Below, one piece after another: positions 35,899-48,101 of a stretch of 64,000 nucleotides of DNA. The notes under the pieces are model-generated. The model was not told where the DNA came from. It was given only the letters and a program-made list of their open reading frames with translations, and did no database searches. Both the position numbers and the translations under genes were made by a program. How positions within the stretch are numbered: position 1 is the first letter of the stretch; each line of letters starts with the position of its first letter. The DNA comes from Saccopteryx bilineata (taxonomy: Eukaryota; Chordata; Mammalia; Chiroptera; Emballonuridae), in NCBI RefSeq assembly GCF_036850765.1, contig NC_089493.1, positions 16,431,632 to 16,495,631 of the forward strand, given 5' to 3'.

Positions 35899-36194
35899 TG
35901 CAAGAATGTTTTTCTGGCTCTTCTAATTTGAAAAAAAAGAAAAGATTCTGAACAACTTTGCAATACTTTCTCCCTCAGGAAAATAAAAAAAAAAAAGAAA
36001 CTGCCTTCCCACATGCGATATCATGTAGGTCTCATTTTGAGGACAGAACACTTTCCTAAATATTGCTGCCATTTTCTTAAATCTTCTGTGACTCTCTTAG
36101 CCTTTTTTTTCTTCATTTTTTATCTACCCAGTTTTTAACTAAGATATTTTTCATTGGTTCAAATGTTAAAAATTAATAATATCATATATTAATT

Positions 36195-36305
36195 TTTTAT
36201 CCTGTGATCCACCAAAAAAAAAAACATTATTTTTTTTATGTGCTGCAGAATTTGAATAATTAATTTAAATGTACCATGAGATGAAAAAGGTTGAAAATCA
36301 CTGGT
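36195..36305 (+). mobile_element. Possible hAT-Charlie remnant
   Basis: The text 'cctgtgatccaccaaaa' with '...gtgctgcagaatttg' and the end 'agatgaaaaaggttgaaaat' + 'cactgg' resembles a Charlie-type DNA transposon end. Short and diverged; family uncertain. Confidence 0.35.
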
Positions 36306-36324
36306 CGATAGTCATGGAGGTTGA

Positions 36325-36826
36325 ATATCTATCTATAGTTTTCTTTTTCTGTGATGTCTTTATCTGGTTTTAGTATTAAAGTAATACTGACCTCACAGAA
36401 TGCCTTGGAATTCCTCTTTTTTTTTTTTTTTTGGAAAGGTTTGTGAAAGATTTGTGCTAATTCTTTAAACATTTGGTGGAATTCATCAGTGAAATCATTT
36501 GGTACTGGGCTTTTCTAGTAAGTTCTATCTTGAAAACTATTACAAATATGCTTGAAAAGAATATGTTTTGGCTGCAATGAAGTAGAGCTCTCTATAGACA
36601 TCTATTACTCTTGCATTGTCTAGACCAAGTTCTTTGTTGGTCTTCCACTTAACTATTCTATCCATTACTGAAAGTGGGGTATAGAAGTTTCTATCATCAT
36701 TGAATTGTTTATATCTGGTATCATTTACTTAAGTTTCAGTTCATGTATTTTGAGATTGTGTTGGTCTAATAAGTTTGTAAACATGATATATCAATATATG
36801 TTTGCTCGTTTATAGTTTGCACTGGA
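36325..36826 (-). mobile_element. Old antisense L1 ORF2 fragment
   Basis: The reversed text corresponds to L1 ORF2 around the RT N-terminus ('ttggtactgggcttttctag', the reversed PGP segment) and upstream endonuclease region ('tagacatctattactcttgc', 'ggtcttccacttaactattc'). Many indels. It abuts the LTR at 36827. Confidence 0.7.
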
Positions 36827-37657
36827 TGTGGGGGACAGGCTGTAAGCAGGCAGGGTCCTTACAGCCTAAAGCTTAATTTTAAGCCTAAGCTTTTCCCCAC
36901 ACCCTAGACTGATTGCATGATGTGGGGTGGTGTACTTTTATGAGGAATCCCATTTATGCCTCAGATAAGTGGCTTTTAATCAGAGACTTCCTTGTTTGTA
37001 TATTGGATTAAAGGTTTTGATTTCTTTTTTTTTTTTTTTTAATTTTATTTATTTATTTTAGAGAGGAGAGAGAAAGGGAGAGAGAAAGACAGAGAGGGAG
37101 AAAGAGAGGAGAGAATGTGGGGAGGAGCTGGAAGCATCAACTCCCATATGTGCCTTGACCAGGCAAGCCCAGGGTTTCGAACCGGCGACCTCAGCATTTC
37201 CAGGTTGACGCTTTATCCACTGCGCCATCACAGGTCAGGCAAGGTTTTGATTTCTACACTATAAAATGGAGCAGAGGAGCCCATGCTAGAGGAGAGCAGA
37301 GAAAGGCTACGGGGAGGAGAAGAAAAGCAACCAAGATGGCAGAGTGCTGAAGGAGAAGCCAGTTTGTGCAGAGTTTGTGCAGGGAGAAGGAGATGCGGAA
37401 CAGAGGTGAATAAGGCTGGTGAGGTACAAACCTTTGTTTCTAGGAAACTTGGATAAGTCAGTGGCTTTGGGAGCCCTGAATGGAAAGGGAAGTGTTTTCT
37501 CACTGTATGTATTTCTTGCCCACTGGGTGCAACCTAGGATTAAAACTAATGGCCCACCAGTTCTTGGTTCCATTGTTTCATTACTGTCTGTCCGAATCAA
37601 ATACGAACCTACATGGGCCAGGCGGCTGTGATGGTGGCCGTGGTTACTGGCCTTACA
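36827..37657 (+). mobile_element. Probable solo LTR of an endogenous retrovirus, with a SINE inside
   Basis: Starts TGTGGGGGACAGGCTGTAAG and ends '...gttactggccttaca', TG...CA ends spaced about 615 bp apart once the SINE is removed. A TATA-like 'cactataaaatgg' is near 37256-37268. The left flank is L1 ORF2 sequence; the right flank may be older L1-related DNA. I did not find a clean short duplication at these ends, so boundaries are approximate. No viral genes are attached. Family unknown. Confidence 0.55.
37026..37240 (-). mobile_element. Short CT-rich bat SINE (Rhin-1-like), copy 2
   Basis: Reversed, with T-rich tail, GA-rich stretch and tRNA-like head ('cgaaccggcgacctcagcat', 'ttatccactgcgccatcaca'). 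A perfect 15-bp duplication aaggttttgatttct flanks it at 37011-37025 and 37241-37255. Inserted in the LTR at 36827-37657. Confidence 0.95.
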
Positions 37658-37660
37658 TGT

Positions 37661-40460
37661 TGTTTTTAGGTGAATGTATTTTACAATTTAATTCTGGATG
37701 GAGCAACCTTTTTATCAAAATTATTGTCTTCATATCTTTTAAAAAAATTTTTTAAGCTTAGTTTCCTTTAGGCCTTTAAACATATGTATTATGATTCAAA
37801 GTGTTTTTGTTGAAAATTGATCATTTTAGATAATATATTAAGAAATTCTGGAGACTGATCACTACTCTCACTATAGGTTGTTGTTGCTGTTTACTTGATC
37901 ATTTATTTGTTTAGTGACTTGATTACACTAGTTTTTTGAAATCTTTTCCTCCCAATATATGCAATCTTGATGTTTCTTCTCAGATTCCCCATAGCACTTC
38001 TCCTTGTTTTTGTCTTTTATGTTAGCTGCCAAGGGTTTCCCCCTCTGTCAGCATAAACCACTTGGTGATCAAAGGTTGTGCTTAGGTCCCTGTACTTAGC
38101 TATTTGCCTCTTAGCTTCAGATATGTATGTGACTTGGAGGCTACTCCCAAGTTGCAGTGAGATATGTTTGTTTATGCTCTCCAGTTAACCAGGGACAGTT
38201 GGGTTGGATGTTACCTCTCTGATCTCTCCCAAGAGGCTGCAGCCTCAGGCACCATGGCCTTTTAGAATGCCAGAGATATGTGTAATTATATTTTTGAAGA
38301 TGGTTTCCTGGGAGCACCTTTGAGACAGATAGCTTCCTCAGTCAGTGTTTGTTCAGAGGTTGCATTTAAGCCCTTTTCCCCAGTGAAGCTTGTTTCCGAC
38401 CTTGACGGGTCTGTGTTGGGTAATACTTTCACGTCTGACCCAGGTCCTGCTCTGATGGGTCCTCTGTAAGTGCAGCCTATTCGCAATTGCACAGCTTTCC
38501 TGGCCCCCAGGGTTAATTGTGGCTCCGAAGGGCACTTCTTTGCTATCTCTTTTCATGGTTCCTATATTAAACTTCCCACTATTATATCATTTGGCTGGTA
38601 GTAGAAACTATCAGTTTCTTTTTCTTTTTTTAATAATGTTCTTAAACGTAAGTTCCTTCACTCTGTTCTAAATATTGTCAATCCCCTCAGGAAGACTCTT
38701 CATTCCTAAGGACATTTTTTTTTTTTTCTCACCATAAGTAACATCATGGACTATTGCATGGAGCTGGGAGTCAAACTAGGACCTGCTTTTCCTGGAGTGA
38801 TGCTCTTGCTCCATAAAAGTGGTGGTTATCTGCCTCTTCCACATGCAACCTCCATCCTAAAAATCATCTGGGTTGCAGGTGGTCAGGGACTCAGTATTGT
38901 TAGGCCACAGTCCCCGAAATTAAGTTTCTAACCTACGAGTGGGGATAAGTAAAAGTTGGGCTTAGGATTGGGGGCTGGATGAGCTGTAAGGTCAGGGAAC
39001 AACAATCTGACCTCCTTGATATGAAAGGATGACTTCCACCTTGGAGCTGGGAGAATAAGCACACTCTTTCTTCTTGGCTGTATGTACATGACCTGGTTAG
39101 AGCTTCTGCCACATGGAGCTGCACTGGGACAAATTAGAGATAGGTTATATTGAAACACAATATTAATGGAGTAAATCTGAAAGTCTGATAGGCTCTATTA
39201 AAATATTCATGAATCTGGTAACATCTCTTCTAGAAACTAGAAGCGCTCTACCACTACTGTATACAGCTCGTATACAATTGAAGATTTTTATAGGAAGAAA
39301 GGTGGGGAAAGGGAGCTATTAACAAAACAAAAGAAATAATAATTTTGAGACCAGGACATCTTTTTTTAGAGAAGAAAACAGCAAGAGATTTTATCATTCC
39401 CATTTCTGCTTCTTTCTACGGTGAGTGGAATGGGGTGAGGTATGGAAAGGCACGACTCGCTTGGCAGATTACCCTACTGGTGCTCAGCCAGGAAATTCCA
39501 GACTGGTTAAGACTACATTCCTGGGAAAGGTGGAAACTGAAATTAGATCAGGTATTAAATCTAGGTTTGGTATGATGGGCTTTTAACACGAACGATGCTG
39601 TTTTGTGCCTGGGATTATCTCTTTAACAGGGACTTACTTCACTGTTCTTGCCAAGGTTTAGCAAATTTTCTTGAATGAATGTTTCTCCATTTGAACAAAG
39701 TGGTCTTTAAGTGATAGTTTGAAAAAATCTTCATCATTTAAACTGCTATTTTGGTGGCTTGAGGATCTGCCAAGATCCTTATTCAGAAGTCTCTCTTCCT
39801 GAATATATTTTTTCAATTTAACAGTGTTCACAAGGAAACAAATAGTGTAGACATTTCAGTTTTTCCATGGCTCTCCCAACTGTACCCCTCACATTCACCA
39901 ACATCAGCATCTCACTGCAATTAGGTACATTCTCTCCATAGCTCATTAGCAAAAAGCTCAATCTCTATTACACACACGGCATCTCATCTATTGCCAGAGC
40001 CAATCACTTACAATCCAGAGGAATGTGTCTCCTTCTCCTGGTCTTAACTGTTGTAGCCTTCAACTAATCCAACGGCAGCCATGGGGATTTCACAGTCTCC
40101 GTTATCTTCTTGATTACCTTTTGATTTAGGAATAACAGTGAAAATCATTACATAAAGATTCCAATTGTATAAGCAGGATCTTTATACAAGTTGCCCACTT
40201 TCTCCAAACTGCCTAACCTAAAAGCTAAGAATGACTGTTCAAAGTTTCCTTAGTCATCTGCCTGCTCACTTACAATAAACCTTTCCCATATATTTTTTTC
40301 TCTCTTCTCTCTGTCAACTATTTAGCTAAATGGCATATTTTTCTCTCTTCAGAAGATCATTGTATATCCTCTCTCTCCATAAATTCCTCCAGGTACATTT
40401 CCATGTCACTGAACTCCTTTCTACAAGATTTTCAGTGTATGTTCCTGTCTCTGTGAGAAG
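37661..40460. other. Unassigned; possibly decayed L1/HAL1-type DNA at 37.66-38.6 kb
   Basis: The stretch from 37661 ('tgttgaaaattgatcatttt') has the flavour of an old antisense L1 5' region, consistent with the L1 fragment on the other side of the LTR, but I cannot define it. From 38.6 to 40.46 kb I recognise nothing. Short open frames on both strands show no family signatures. Confidence 0.3.
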
Positions 40461-40960
40461 CTAAGTACAGTCATGTGATGCTTAAGAATGGGGTTATGTT
40501 CACAGAAGTGTGTCATCGAGAGATTTCACCATTGTATAAACATGATGGAGTGCACTTACACACCCCTAGATGGTACAGCCTACTCTGTGGTCTAGCCTAT
40601 TGTTCCTAGGCTACAGACTTGTACAGCAAGTTACTGTGCTAATACTGCAAGCAATGGCAACACAGTGACAGTTGTGATTCTAAAACCAGAGAATGCGCAG
40701 TAAAAATATAGCATAAAAGATAAAAGATTATAAACCTGTATATTGCACGTACCATAAATAGAGCTCGCAGGACTAAGAACTGTTCTATCTGGGTGAGTAA
40801 TTGGTGAGTAAATGTGAAAACCTAGGATATGACTGTGTATTACTATAGGCTTTATAAACACTGTATTCTTTGGGTGCACGAAATGTATAAAATAACATGA
40901 GATTAAATCAAGCACTGGAGAAAATTATATCAAGATATGTGGTAAACACAACATATATGG

Positions 40961-41400
40961 CCCCAGTTGGTTGGCTCAGTGGTGGAGCATCAACTCAGTG
41001 TGTGGAAGTCCCGAGTTTGATTCCCGGTTGGGGCACATATGAGAACTGACCATCTGCTTATCCACCTTTGTCCTTCTCCCTTCTCTCTCTCTCTTTCTCT
41101 TTCTCTCTCTTTTTCTTTCTCTCCCTCTTTCCCTCCTGCAGCCATGGCTCCGTTGAAACAAATTGGCCACAGGTGCTGAGGATGGCTCCATGGCTTCCAC
41201 CTGAGGCACTAAGAAGAGCTTGGTTGCTGAGCAACAAAGCAACACTTCAGATAGGCAGAGTATCACCCCCTAGTGGGCTTGCCAGGTGGATCCAGGTCAG
41301 GGCACATGCAGGAGTCTGTCTATGTCTCCCCTTCTCTCACTGAAAAACAACAATAACAAAACACAAAAAAACAACAAAAGAAAAACCAAAACCAAAAAAA
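40961..41400 (+). mobile_element. Long bat tRNA-derived SINE, copy 4 (older)
   Basis: Head 'ttggctcagtggtggagcat' and 'gagtttgattcccggttggg', a CT-rich centre and an A-rich tail to about 41400. A diverged duplication (acaacatatatg / acaaccatgtatg) flanks it. Inserted in the DNA transposon 40468-48101. CTCF-like block on the minus strand at 41261-41276, with two mismatches. Confidence 0.85.
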
Positions 41401-41752
41401 AACAACAACCATGTATGTTGTCATAACATGGCAACTGTTTCATAGTCATTTTCTTTAAGTAGAAAGAGTACATTATAAAATGACAATAAATAGTATAGTA
41501 AACATGTAAACCAGTAACAGAGTCATTTATTATTATTATCAAGTAGTATGTACCATACATAATTGTATGTACTGTGCTTTTATATGCAATGTGCAGTGGG
41601 GGCAGGTTTGTTTCTACATGCTTCATCACAATGTGAGTTAGGCATTGTGCTATGACATTAAGACAAATACAATGTCACTAGGTGACAGGAATTTTTCAAC
41701 ATTTTTGTAATCTTAAAAAACACTGTATATGTGGTCAGTCATTCACCAAAAT

Positions 41753-41819
41753 GGGTTTTTTTTATTTTTTGTGCTTTTTTGTTTTTTGTATTTTTTTGAA
41801 GCTGGAAACAGGGAGGCAG
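41753..41819 (-). mobile_element. Long bat SINE, copy 5, tail part (split by L1)
   Basis: Reversed SINE tail 'tttttttgaagctggaaaca' and the first bases of the body, cut off where the L1 begins at 41820. The rest of the same SINE resumes at 47746. Confidence 0.88.
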
Positions 41820-42727
41820 GGCTTTTGAAGATGGCAGCAGAGTAGGCGGATGCCCAGACGCCCATCTCTCAACACCAACTGGAATACAAATCAATTTAGG
41901 AAAACTCAGCATGAAAAACCAACACTGAACTGCAAGAACAGCTGTCAAAAACCAAGGAGCAAAGAGGAAGCCACAATAATCCTGGTAAGGAGTGCCTGAA
42001 TCTCCTCTGCTTACAGGAACGGAAGGGGAGGGGGTGAGGCTGAGAGCCCAGAGAGGATTTCACAGAGGAAAAAGAGCAGAAACTACTGCTCACAGACACT
42101 TACCTGGCGACCAGGGAGCAAGGTGGGTTGAAAAGACCAGCTTATCTCCCAAGTGGAAAGGACAAGGAGAGGGACAGACTGTGAGGGGCTAAGGTATGCA
42201 AGAAATGAAATAAAAAAGCTGACTCATTCGTGCTGGAGGTGGCCATAGCTGGGGGAGGGACTGAACCTTTCACAAAACAGAGCTGAAGTGCTTCCGGATC
42301 AGAGATCTCCAGACATCTATCCAGCTCCAATCAGCGCAACAAGACACAGCTGAAAACAAGAAGTGGGGAGGAGGGGCAGTAACTCAGGTCTCCATGGAGA
42401 TCTGAGATACACCTCCCCCTACTGAAGCTGAGAAAAAACCCTGCCCCCAGTGAGATTAGTTGGTGGAAGAGACCTTCAGCGTCTCAGGTTACACCCACAG
42501 CATTCCTGGTTACAGTTTCAAGGAAGCCCCCTGCTGAGATCAGTTAACAAGAGTATCACCTGTTAAGAAAACAAACAAATCAAGACATCAAAGCTGCCCA
42601 AATCAGAAAGTGGATTACAAATAATAGCTGATACCAACCCAAGAAGACCTAGAAATAACACAACTGAAAACTGGAGGCAGACAACACCAAGCCAAGACTC
42701 AAACAACTCTACAAATAAAACACCATT
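41820..42727 (+). promoter_or_regulatory. L1 lineage B 5'UTR/promoter
   Basis: Begins with a YY1-like AAGATGGC (about 41826-41833) in the same relative place as in human L1. GC is moderate, with no tandem monomers and no CRE palindrome seen. Promoter activity is inferred from position. Confidence 0.55.
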
Positions 42728-43642
42728 ATGAGAAGACAAAGGAGTGCAACTCAAATGAAACCACAAGAGACACCTTTGAGAGATGAGCTGAGTGATATGG
42801 AAATAATCAAACTTCCAGATGCGAAGTTCAAAATAATAATTGTAAGGATGCTTAGGGATCTTAGAACAACAATGGAGGGGCAGTTTGAAAACCTAAATAA
42901 AGAAATAGCAAGTATAAAAAAGGATATTGAAATATTAAAAAAGAATCAGTCAGAGATGACAAATACAATATCAGAAATGAAGACCACAATGGAAGGAATT
43001 AAAAACAGGATGGATACAGCTGAGGATCGAATCAGTGAGTTGGAGGACAACTGGAATGAAGGCATGAAAGCAGAGAATAAAAGAGAAAAGAGACTCAAAA
43101 AGTCACAGGAAACACTTAGAGAGCTCTGTGACAACATGAAGAGAAATAACATCCGTATCATAGGGGTTCCTGAAGAAGAAGAAAAAGAACAAGGGATAGA
43201 GACTTTGTTCAATCATATCATAACTGAAAACTTCCCTAAATTAATGCAAGAGAAACTCTCACAAGTCCAAGAAGCACAGAGAACTCCATTAAAGAGGAAC
43301 CCAAAGAAACCTACACCAAGACACATCAAAATTAAAATACCAAAGCTAAGCGATAAAGAGAAAATATTAAAAGCTGCAAGAGAAAAAAAAGTTATCACCT
43401 ACAAAGGAACCCCCATAAGGATGACATCCGACTTCTCAACAGAAACACTTGAGGTCAGAAGGGAATGGCAAGAAATATTCAAAGTAATGCAGAACAAGAA
43501 CCTACAACCAAGACTACTTTATCCAGCAAGGCTATCGTTTAAAATCGAAGGAGAAATAAAAAGCTTCCCAGACAAAAAACAACTCAAGGAATTCATTAAA
43601 ACCAAACCAATGCTGCAAGAAATGTTAAGGGGCCTGTTGTAA
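42728..43642 (+). CDS. L1 ORF1p (RNA-binding chaperone), intact
   Basis: A 304-residue protein, typical length for L1 ORF1. Residues ~40-125 form a coiled coil ([20 protein letters not shown], then a heptad-rich run to SELEDNW), which trimerises the protein. An RRM starts near residue 135 ([18 protein letters not shown]). The C-terminal domain follows ([53 protein letters not shown]), and the end is LREMLRGLL-like. It coats L1 RNA in the cytoplasm and is needed for retrotransposition. The start is the first Met after the 5'UTR; ORF2 begins 58 nt downstream. No stop or frameshift seen. Confidence 0.93.
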   Translation: MRRQRSATQMKPQETPLRDELSDMEIIKLPDAKFKIIIVRMLRDLRTTMEGQFENLNKEIASIKKDIEILKKNQSEMTNTISEMKTTMEGIKNRMDTAEDRISELEDNWNEGMKAENKREKRLKKSQETLRELCDNMKRNNIRIIGVPEEEEKEQGIETLFNHIITENFPKLMQEKLSQVQEAQRTPLKRNPKKPTPRHIKIKIPKLSDKEKILKAAREKKVITYKGTPIRMTSDFSTETLEVRREWQEIFKVMQNKNLQPRLLYPARLSFKIEGEIKSFPDKKQLKEFIKTKPMLQEMLRGLL

Positions 43643-43700
43643 ACAGATCAAAGTTGGAAAAGAATATAGCAAAAAAAGGAATACACCTTTAAAGAAGAAA

Positions 43701-46700
43701 ATGGCAATAAACAACTACATATCAATAATAACCTTAAATGTAAATGGATTAAATGATCCAATCAAAAGACATAGGGTAGCTGCATGGATAAGAAAACAGG
43801 ACCCATACATATGTTGCCTACAAGAGACACACCTTAGAACAAAAGACACACATAGATTGAAGGTAAAAGGATGGAAAAAAACGTTTCATGCAAACAAAAA
43901 TGAAAAAAAAGCTGGGGTAACAATACTTATATCAGACAAATTGGACTTTAAAACAAAGGATAAAGTAAGAGATAAAGAAGGCCACTACATAATGATAAAG
44001 GGAGTAATCCAACAGGAAGATATAACTATTATAAATATCTATGCACCTAATATAGGAGCACCCAAATATATAAAACAGACTTTGATGGATTTAAAGGGTG
44101 AGATCAACAGCAATACTATAATAGTAGGGGATTTCAATACCCCACTAACATCACTAGATAGATCCTCAAGAAAGAAAATTAACAAAGAAACAGCAGACTT
44201 ATTGGAAACACTAGATCAACTCGATTTAATAGATATCTTCAGAACCTTTCACCCTAAAGCAGCAGAATATACATTCTTTTCAAGTGCTCATGGTACATTC
44301 TCTAGGATAGACCACATGTTAGGGCACAAAAGTGCTCTCAACAAATTTAAGAAGACTGAAATCATATCAAGCACTTTCTCCGATCACAACAGCATGAAAC
44401 TAGAAATGAATCACAGCAGAAAAGCTCAAAAATTCTCAAACACATGGAAACTAAATAGCAGGGTGTTAAATAATGAATGGATTAAGAATGAGATCAAAGA
44501 AGAAATAAAGAAATTCCTAGAAACGAATGACAATGAGCATACAACAACTCAAAATTTATGGGACACAGCGAAAGCAGTGCTGAGAGGGAAGTTCATAGCA
44601 CTACAGGCACACTTTCAGAAGCTAGAAAAAGCTCAAATAAACAACTTAACCCTGCATCTAAAAGAATTAGAAAAAGAACAGCAAGTAAAGCCCAAATGTA
44701 GTAGAAGGAAGGAAATAATAAAGATCAGAGCAGAAATAAATGACATAGAAGCTAAAGAAACAATACAGAGGATCAATGAAACTAGGAGCTGGTTCTTTGA
44801 AAAGGTAAACAAGATTGATGAACCTTTATGTAGACTCACCAAGAAAAAGAGAGAGACGACTCAAATAAATAAAATTAGAAATGAGAGAGGAGAAATAACA
44901 ACTGACACAACAGAAATACAAAATATTGTAAGAAAATACTATGAAGAACTGTATGCCAAAAAACTAGACAACCTAGATGAAATGGACAAATTCCTTGAAA
45001 CATACAATCTTCCAAAAATCAATCTGGAAGAATCAGAAAACCTAAACAGACCGATTACACCAAATGAGATTGAAACAGTTATCAAAAAACTCCCAACAAA
45101 GAAAAGTCCAGGGCCCGATGGCTTCACAACAGAATTCTACCAAATATTCAAAGAAGAACTAACTGCTACCCTTCTCAAACTATTTCAAAAAATTCAAGAG
45201 GAAGGAAGACTTCCAAGCTCCTTTTATGAAGCAAGCATAATTCTGATTCCAAACCAGGCAAAGACAACACAAAGAAAGAAAATTATAGGCCAATATCTCT
45301 GATGAATATAGGTGCTAAAATCCTCAACAAAATATTAGCAAACCGGATCCAACAATATATAAAAAAAATCATACACCATGATCAAGTGGGATTTATTCTG
45401 GGGAGGCAAGGCTGGTACAATATTCGTAAATCAAGCAATGTGATTCATCACATAAACAAAAAGAAGGAGAAAAACCATATGATAATTTCAATAGATGCAG
45501 AAAAAGCATTTGATAAAATCCAGCACCCATTCATGATCAAAACTCTCAGCAAAGTGGGAATACAGGGAACATACCTCAACATGATAAAAGCCATCTATGA
45601 GAAACCCACAGCCAACATCATACTCAATGGGAAAAAATTAAAAGCAATACCCTCAAGATCAGGAACAAGGCAGGGGTGCCCCCTTTCACCACTCTTATTT
45701 AACATAGTCCTGGAAGTCCTAGCCACAGCAATCAGACAAGAAGAAGAAATAAAAGGCATTCAAGTTGGAAAAGAAGAAGTAAAGCTATCATTATTTGCAG
45801 ATGATATGATATTGTATATAGAAAACCCTAAAGTCTCAGTCAAAAAACTACTGGACCTGATAAATAAATTCAGCAAAGTGGCAGGATATAATATCAATAC
45901 TCAGAAATCAGAAGCATTTTTATACAGCAACAATGAACAGTCAGAAAGAGAAATTAAGGAAACAATCCCCTTCACAATTACAACCAAAAAAATAAAGTAC
46001 CTAGGAGTAAACTTAACCAAGGAGACTAAAGACTTGTACTCGGAAAATTACAAAGCATTGATAAAAGAAATCAAGGAAGATACAAACAAGTGGAAGCATA
46101 TACCGTGCTCATGGTTAGGAGGAATAAACATCATTAAAATGTCTATATTACCCAAAGCAATCTATAAATTCAACGCAATACCAATTAAAATACCAATGAC
46201 ATACTTCAAAGATATAGAACACATATTCCAAAAATTTTTATGGAACCAAAAGAGGACACGAATAGCCTCAGCAATCTTAAAAAAGAAGAATAAAGTGGGA
46301 GGTATCGCACTTCCTGATATCAAGTTATACTACAAGGCCGTTGTACTCAAAACAGCCTGGTACTGGCATAAGAACAGGCATATAGATGAATGGAACAGAA
46401 CAGAGAACCCAGAAATAAACCCACAGTTCTATGGACAACTGATATTTGACAAAGGAGGTAAGGAAATACAATGGAGTAAAGACAGCCTCTTTAACAAATG
46501 GTGTTGGGAAAATTGGACAGCTACCTGCAAAAAAATGAAACTAGATCACCAGCTTACACCACTCACAAAAATAAACTCAAAATGGATAAAAGACTTAAAT
46601 GTAGGCCGTGATACCATAAGCATCTTAGAAGAAAACATAGGCAGTAAGCTCTCCAACATTTCTCGGAGCAATATATTTGCTGATTTATCTCCACAGGGAA

Positions 46701-47515
46701 GTGAAATAAAAGACAGGATAAACAAATGGGACTATATCAAACTAAAAAGCTTTTGCACAGCTAAAGACAACAAGAACAGAATAAAAAGACAAACTACACA
46801 ATGGGAGAATATATTTGACAATACGTCTGATAAGGGGTTAATAACCAAAATTTATAAAGAACTTGTAAAACTCAACACCAGGAAGACAAACAACCCAATC
46901 CAAAAATGGGCAAAAGAGATGAATAGACACTTCTCCAAAGAGGACATACAGATGGCCAATAGGCATATGAAAAAATGCTCAACATCACTCATCATTAGAG
47001 AAATGCAAATTAAAACCACAATGAGATATCACCTCACACCAGTCAGAATGGCGCTTATCAACAAAACAACACAGAATAAGTGCTGGCGAGGATGTGGAGA
47101 AAAGGGAACCCTCCTGCACTGCTGGTGGGAATGCAGACTGGTGCAGCCACTGTGGAAAACAGTATGGAGATTCCTCAAAAATCTGAAAATCGAACTGCCT
47201 TTTGACCCAGCTATCCCACTTTTAGGAATATACCCCAAGGACACCATAGAACGGCTCGAAAAGGAGAAATGCACCCGCATGTTTGTGGCAGCATTGTTCA
47301 CAATAGCGAAGATCTGGAAACAGCCCAAGTGCAGAGGACGAGTGGATTAAAAAGCTTTGGTACATATATACTATGGCATACTACTCAGCCATAAGAAATG
47401 ATGACATCGGATCATTTACAATAACATGGATGGACCTTGACAACATTATACGGAGTGAAATAAGTAAATCAGAAAAAAAAAACTAAGATGAATCCATACA
47501 TAGAAGGGACATAAA
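43701..47515 (+). pseudogene. L1 ORF2 with two frameshifts
   Basis: Starts at 43701 with the endonuclease ([42 protein letters not shown]). The first frame ends at 45302 because one base appears lost from an A-run near 45253-45256, just after ILIPN. The second frame (45302-47350) holds the RT with FADD at 45794-45805 and the CX3CX7HX4C cluster at 47081-47134. A second shift near 47331-47336 (apparently two bases lost) gives an early stop. Family-like sequence continues to about 47515. ORF2 is therefore not translatable as one protein in this copy. Confidence 0.92.
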
Positions 47516-47731
47516 AATGAAACTCAGAGACATGAACAAGAATGTGATGGCAACAGGGGCGGGATTTTGGGGGAGGGGGTGAAGAAGGAGATAGGGGTTA
47601 GGGGAGGGGAGGGGCACAAAGAAAACCAGATAGAAGGTGACAGAAGACAATTTAACTTTGCGGGAGGGGTATACAGCACAATCAAATGTCAAAATAATCT
47701 AGAGATATTTTCTTTCAAAAAAACCAAAACA
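47516..47731 (+). other. L1 lineage B 3'UTR with G-rich tract
   Basis: G-runs at 47555-47615 ('gggattttgggggagggggt', 'ggggttaggggaggggaggg') could form a G-quadruplex, followed by the conserved 'aatctagagatattttcttt' end and a short, impure A tail. Confidence 0.75.
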
Positions 47732-47745
47732 AAACAGGGAGGTAG

Positions 47746-48072
47746 TCAGACAGACTCCCGCATACACCCGACCAGGATCCACCCAGCATGCCCACCAGGG
47801 GGCGATGCTCTGCCCATCTGGGGCTTTGCTCTGTTGCAACCAGAGCCATTCTAGTACCTGAGGCAGAGGCCATGGAGCCATCCTCAGTGCACGGGCCAAC
47901 TTTGCTCCAATGGAGCCTCGGCTGTGGGAGGGGAAGATAGAGACAGAGAGGAAGGAGAGGGGGAGGGGTGGAGAAGCAGATGGGCTCTTCTCCTGTGTGC
48001 CCTGGCTGGGAATCGAACCCAGGACTCCTGCACGCCAGGCTGATGCTCTACCACTGAGCTAACAGGCCAGGG
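47746..48072 (-). mobile_element. Long bat SINE, copy 5, body and head
   Basis: Remainder of the SINE split by the lineage B L1, ending in the tRNA-like head ('gaatcgaacccaggactcct', 'taccactgagctaacaggcc'). The SINE lies within the DNA transposon. CTCF-like motif at 47792-47807. Confidence 0.93.
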
Positions 48073-48101
48073 ACCAAAAGTTTTTGTGCAGCACGTGACA
48101 A

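Larger units (their letters stand above)
41820..47731 (+). mobile_element. Full-length L1, lineage B
   Basis: About 5.9 kb: a 908-bp 5'UTR (41820-42727), intact ORF1, a 58-nt spacer, ORF2 with two frameshifts, and a 3'UTR with a G-rich tract. It is flanked by aaacagggaggcag (41806-41819) and aaacagggaggtag (47732-47745), a 14-bp duplication with one mismatch. Inserted in a SINE. Its 5' end (ggcttttgaagatggcagca) is unrelated to that of the lineage A copies and holds a YY1-like AAGATGGC. Confidence 0.95.
40468..48101. mobile_element. Mammalian DNA transposon (Tigger-like), carrying nested insertions
   Basis: The left end cagtcatgtgatgcttaaga is preceded by TA (40466-40467). The right end, 'gtttttgtgcagcacgtgac' near 48080-48099, is its imperfect inverted repeat, followed by TA. 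Own segments are 40468-40959, 41401-41745 and 48073-48101. Landmarks such as 'cacacccctagatggtacag', 'cctaggctacagacttgtac' and 'atgtcactaggtgacaggaa' match a known primate/mammal family whose exact name I cannot recall. No transposase frame. It was interrupted by two SINEs and an L1. Confidence 0.7.
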
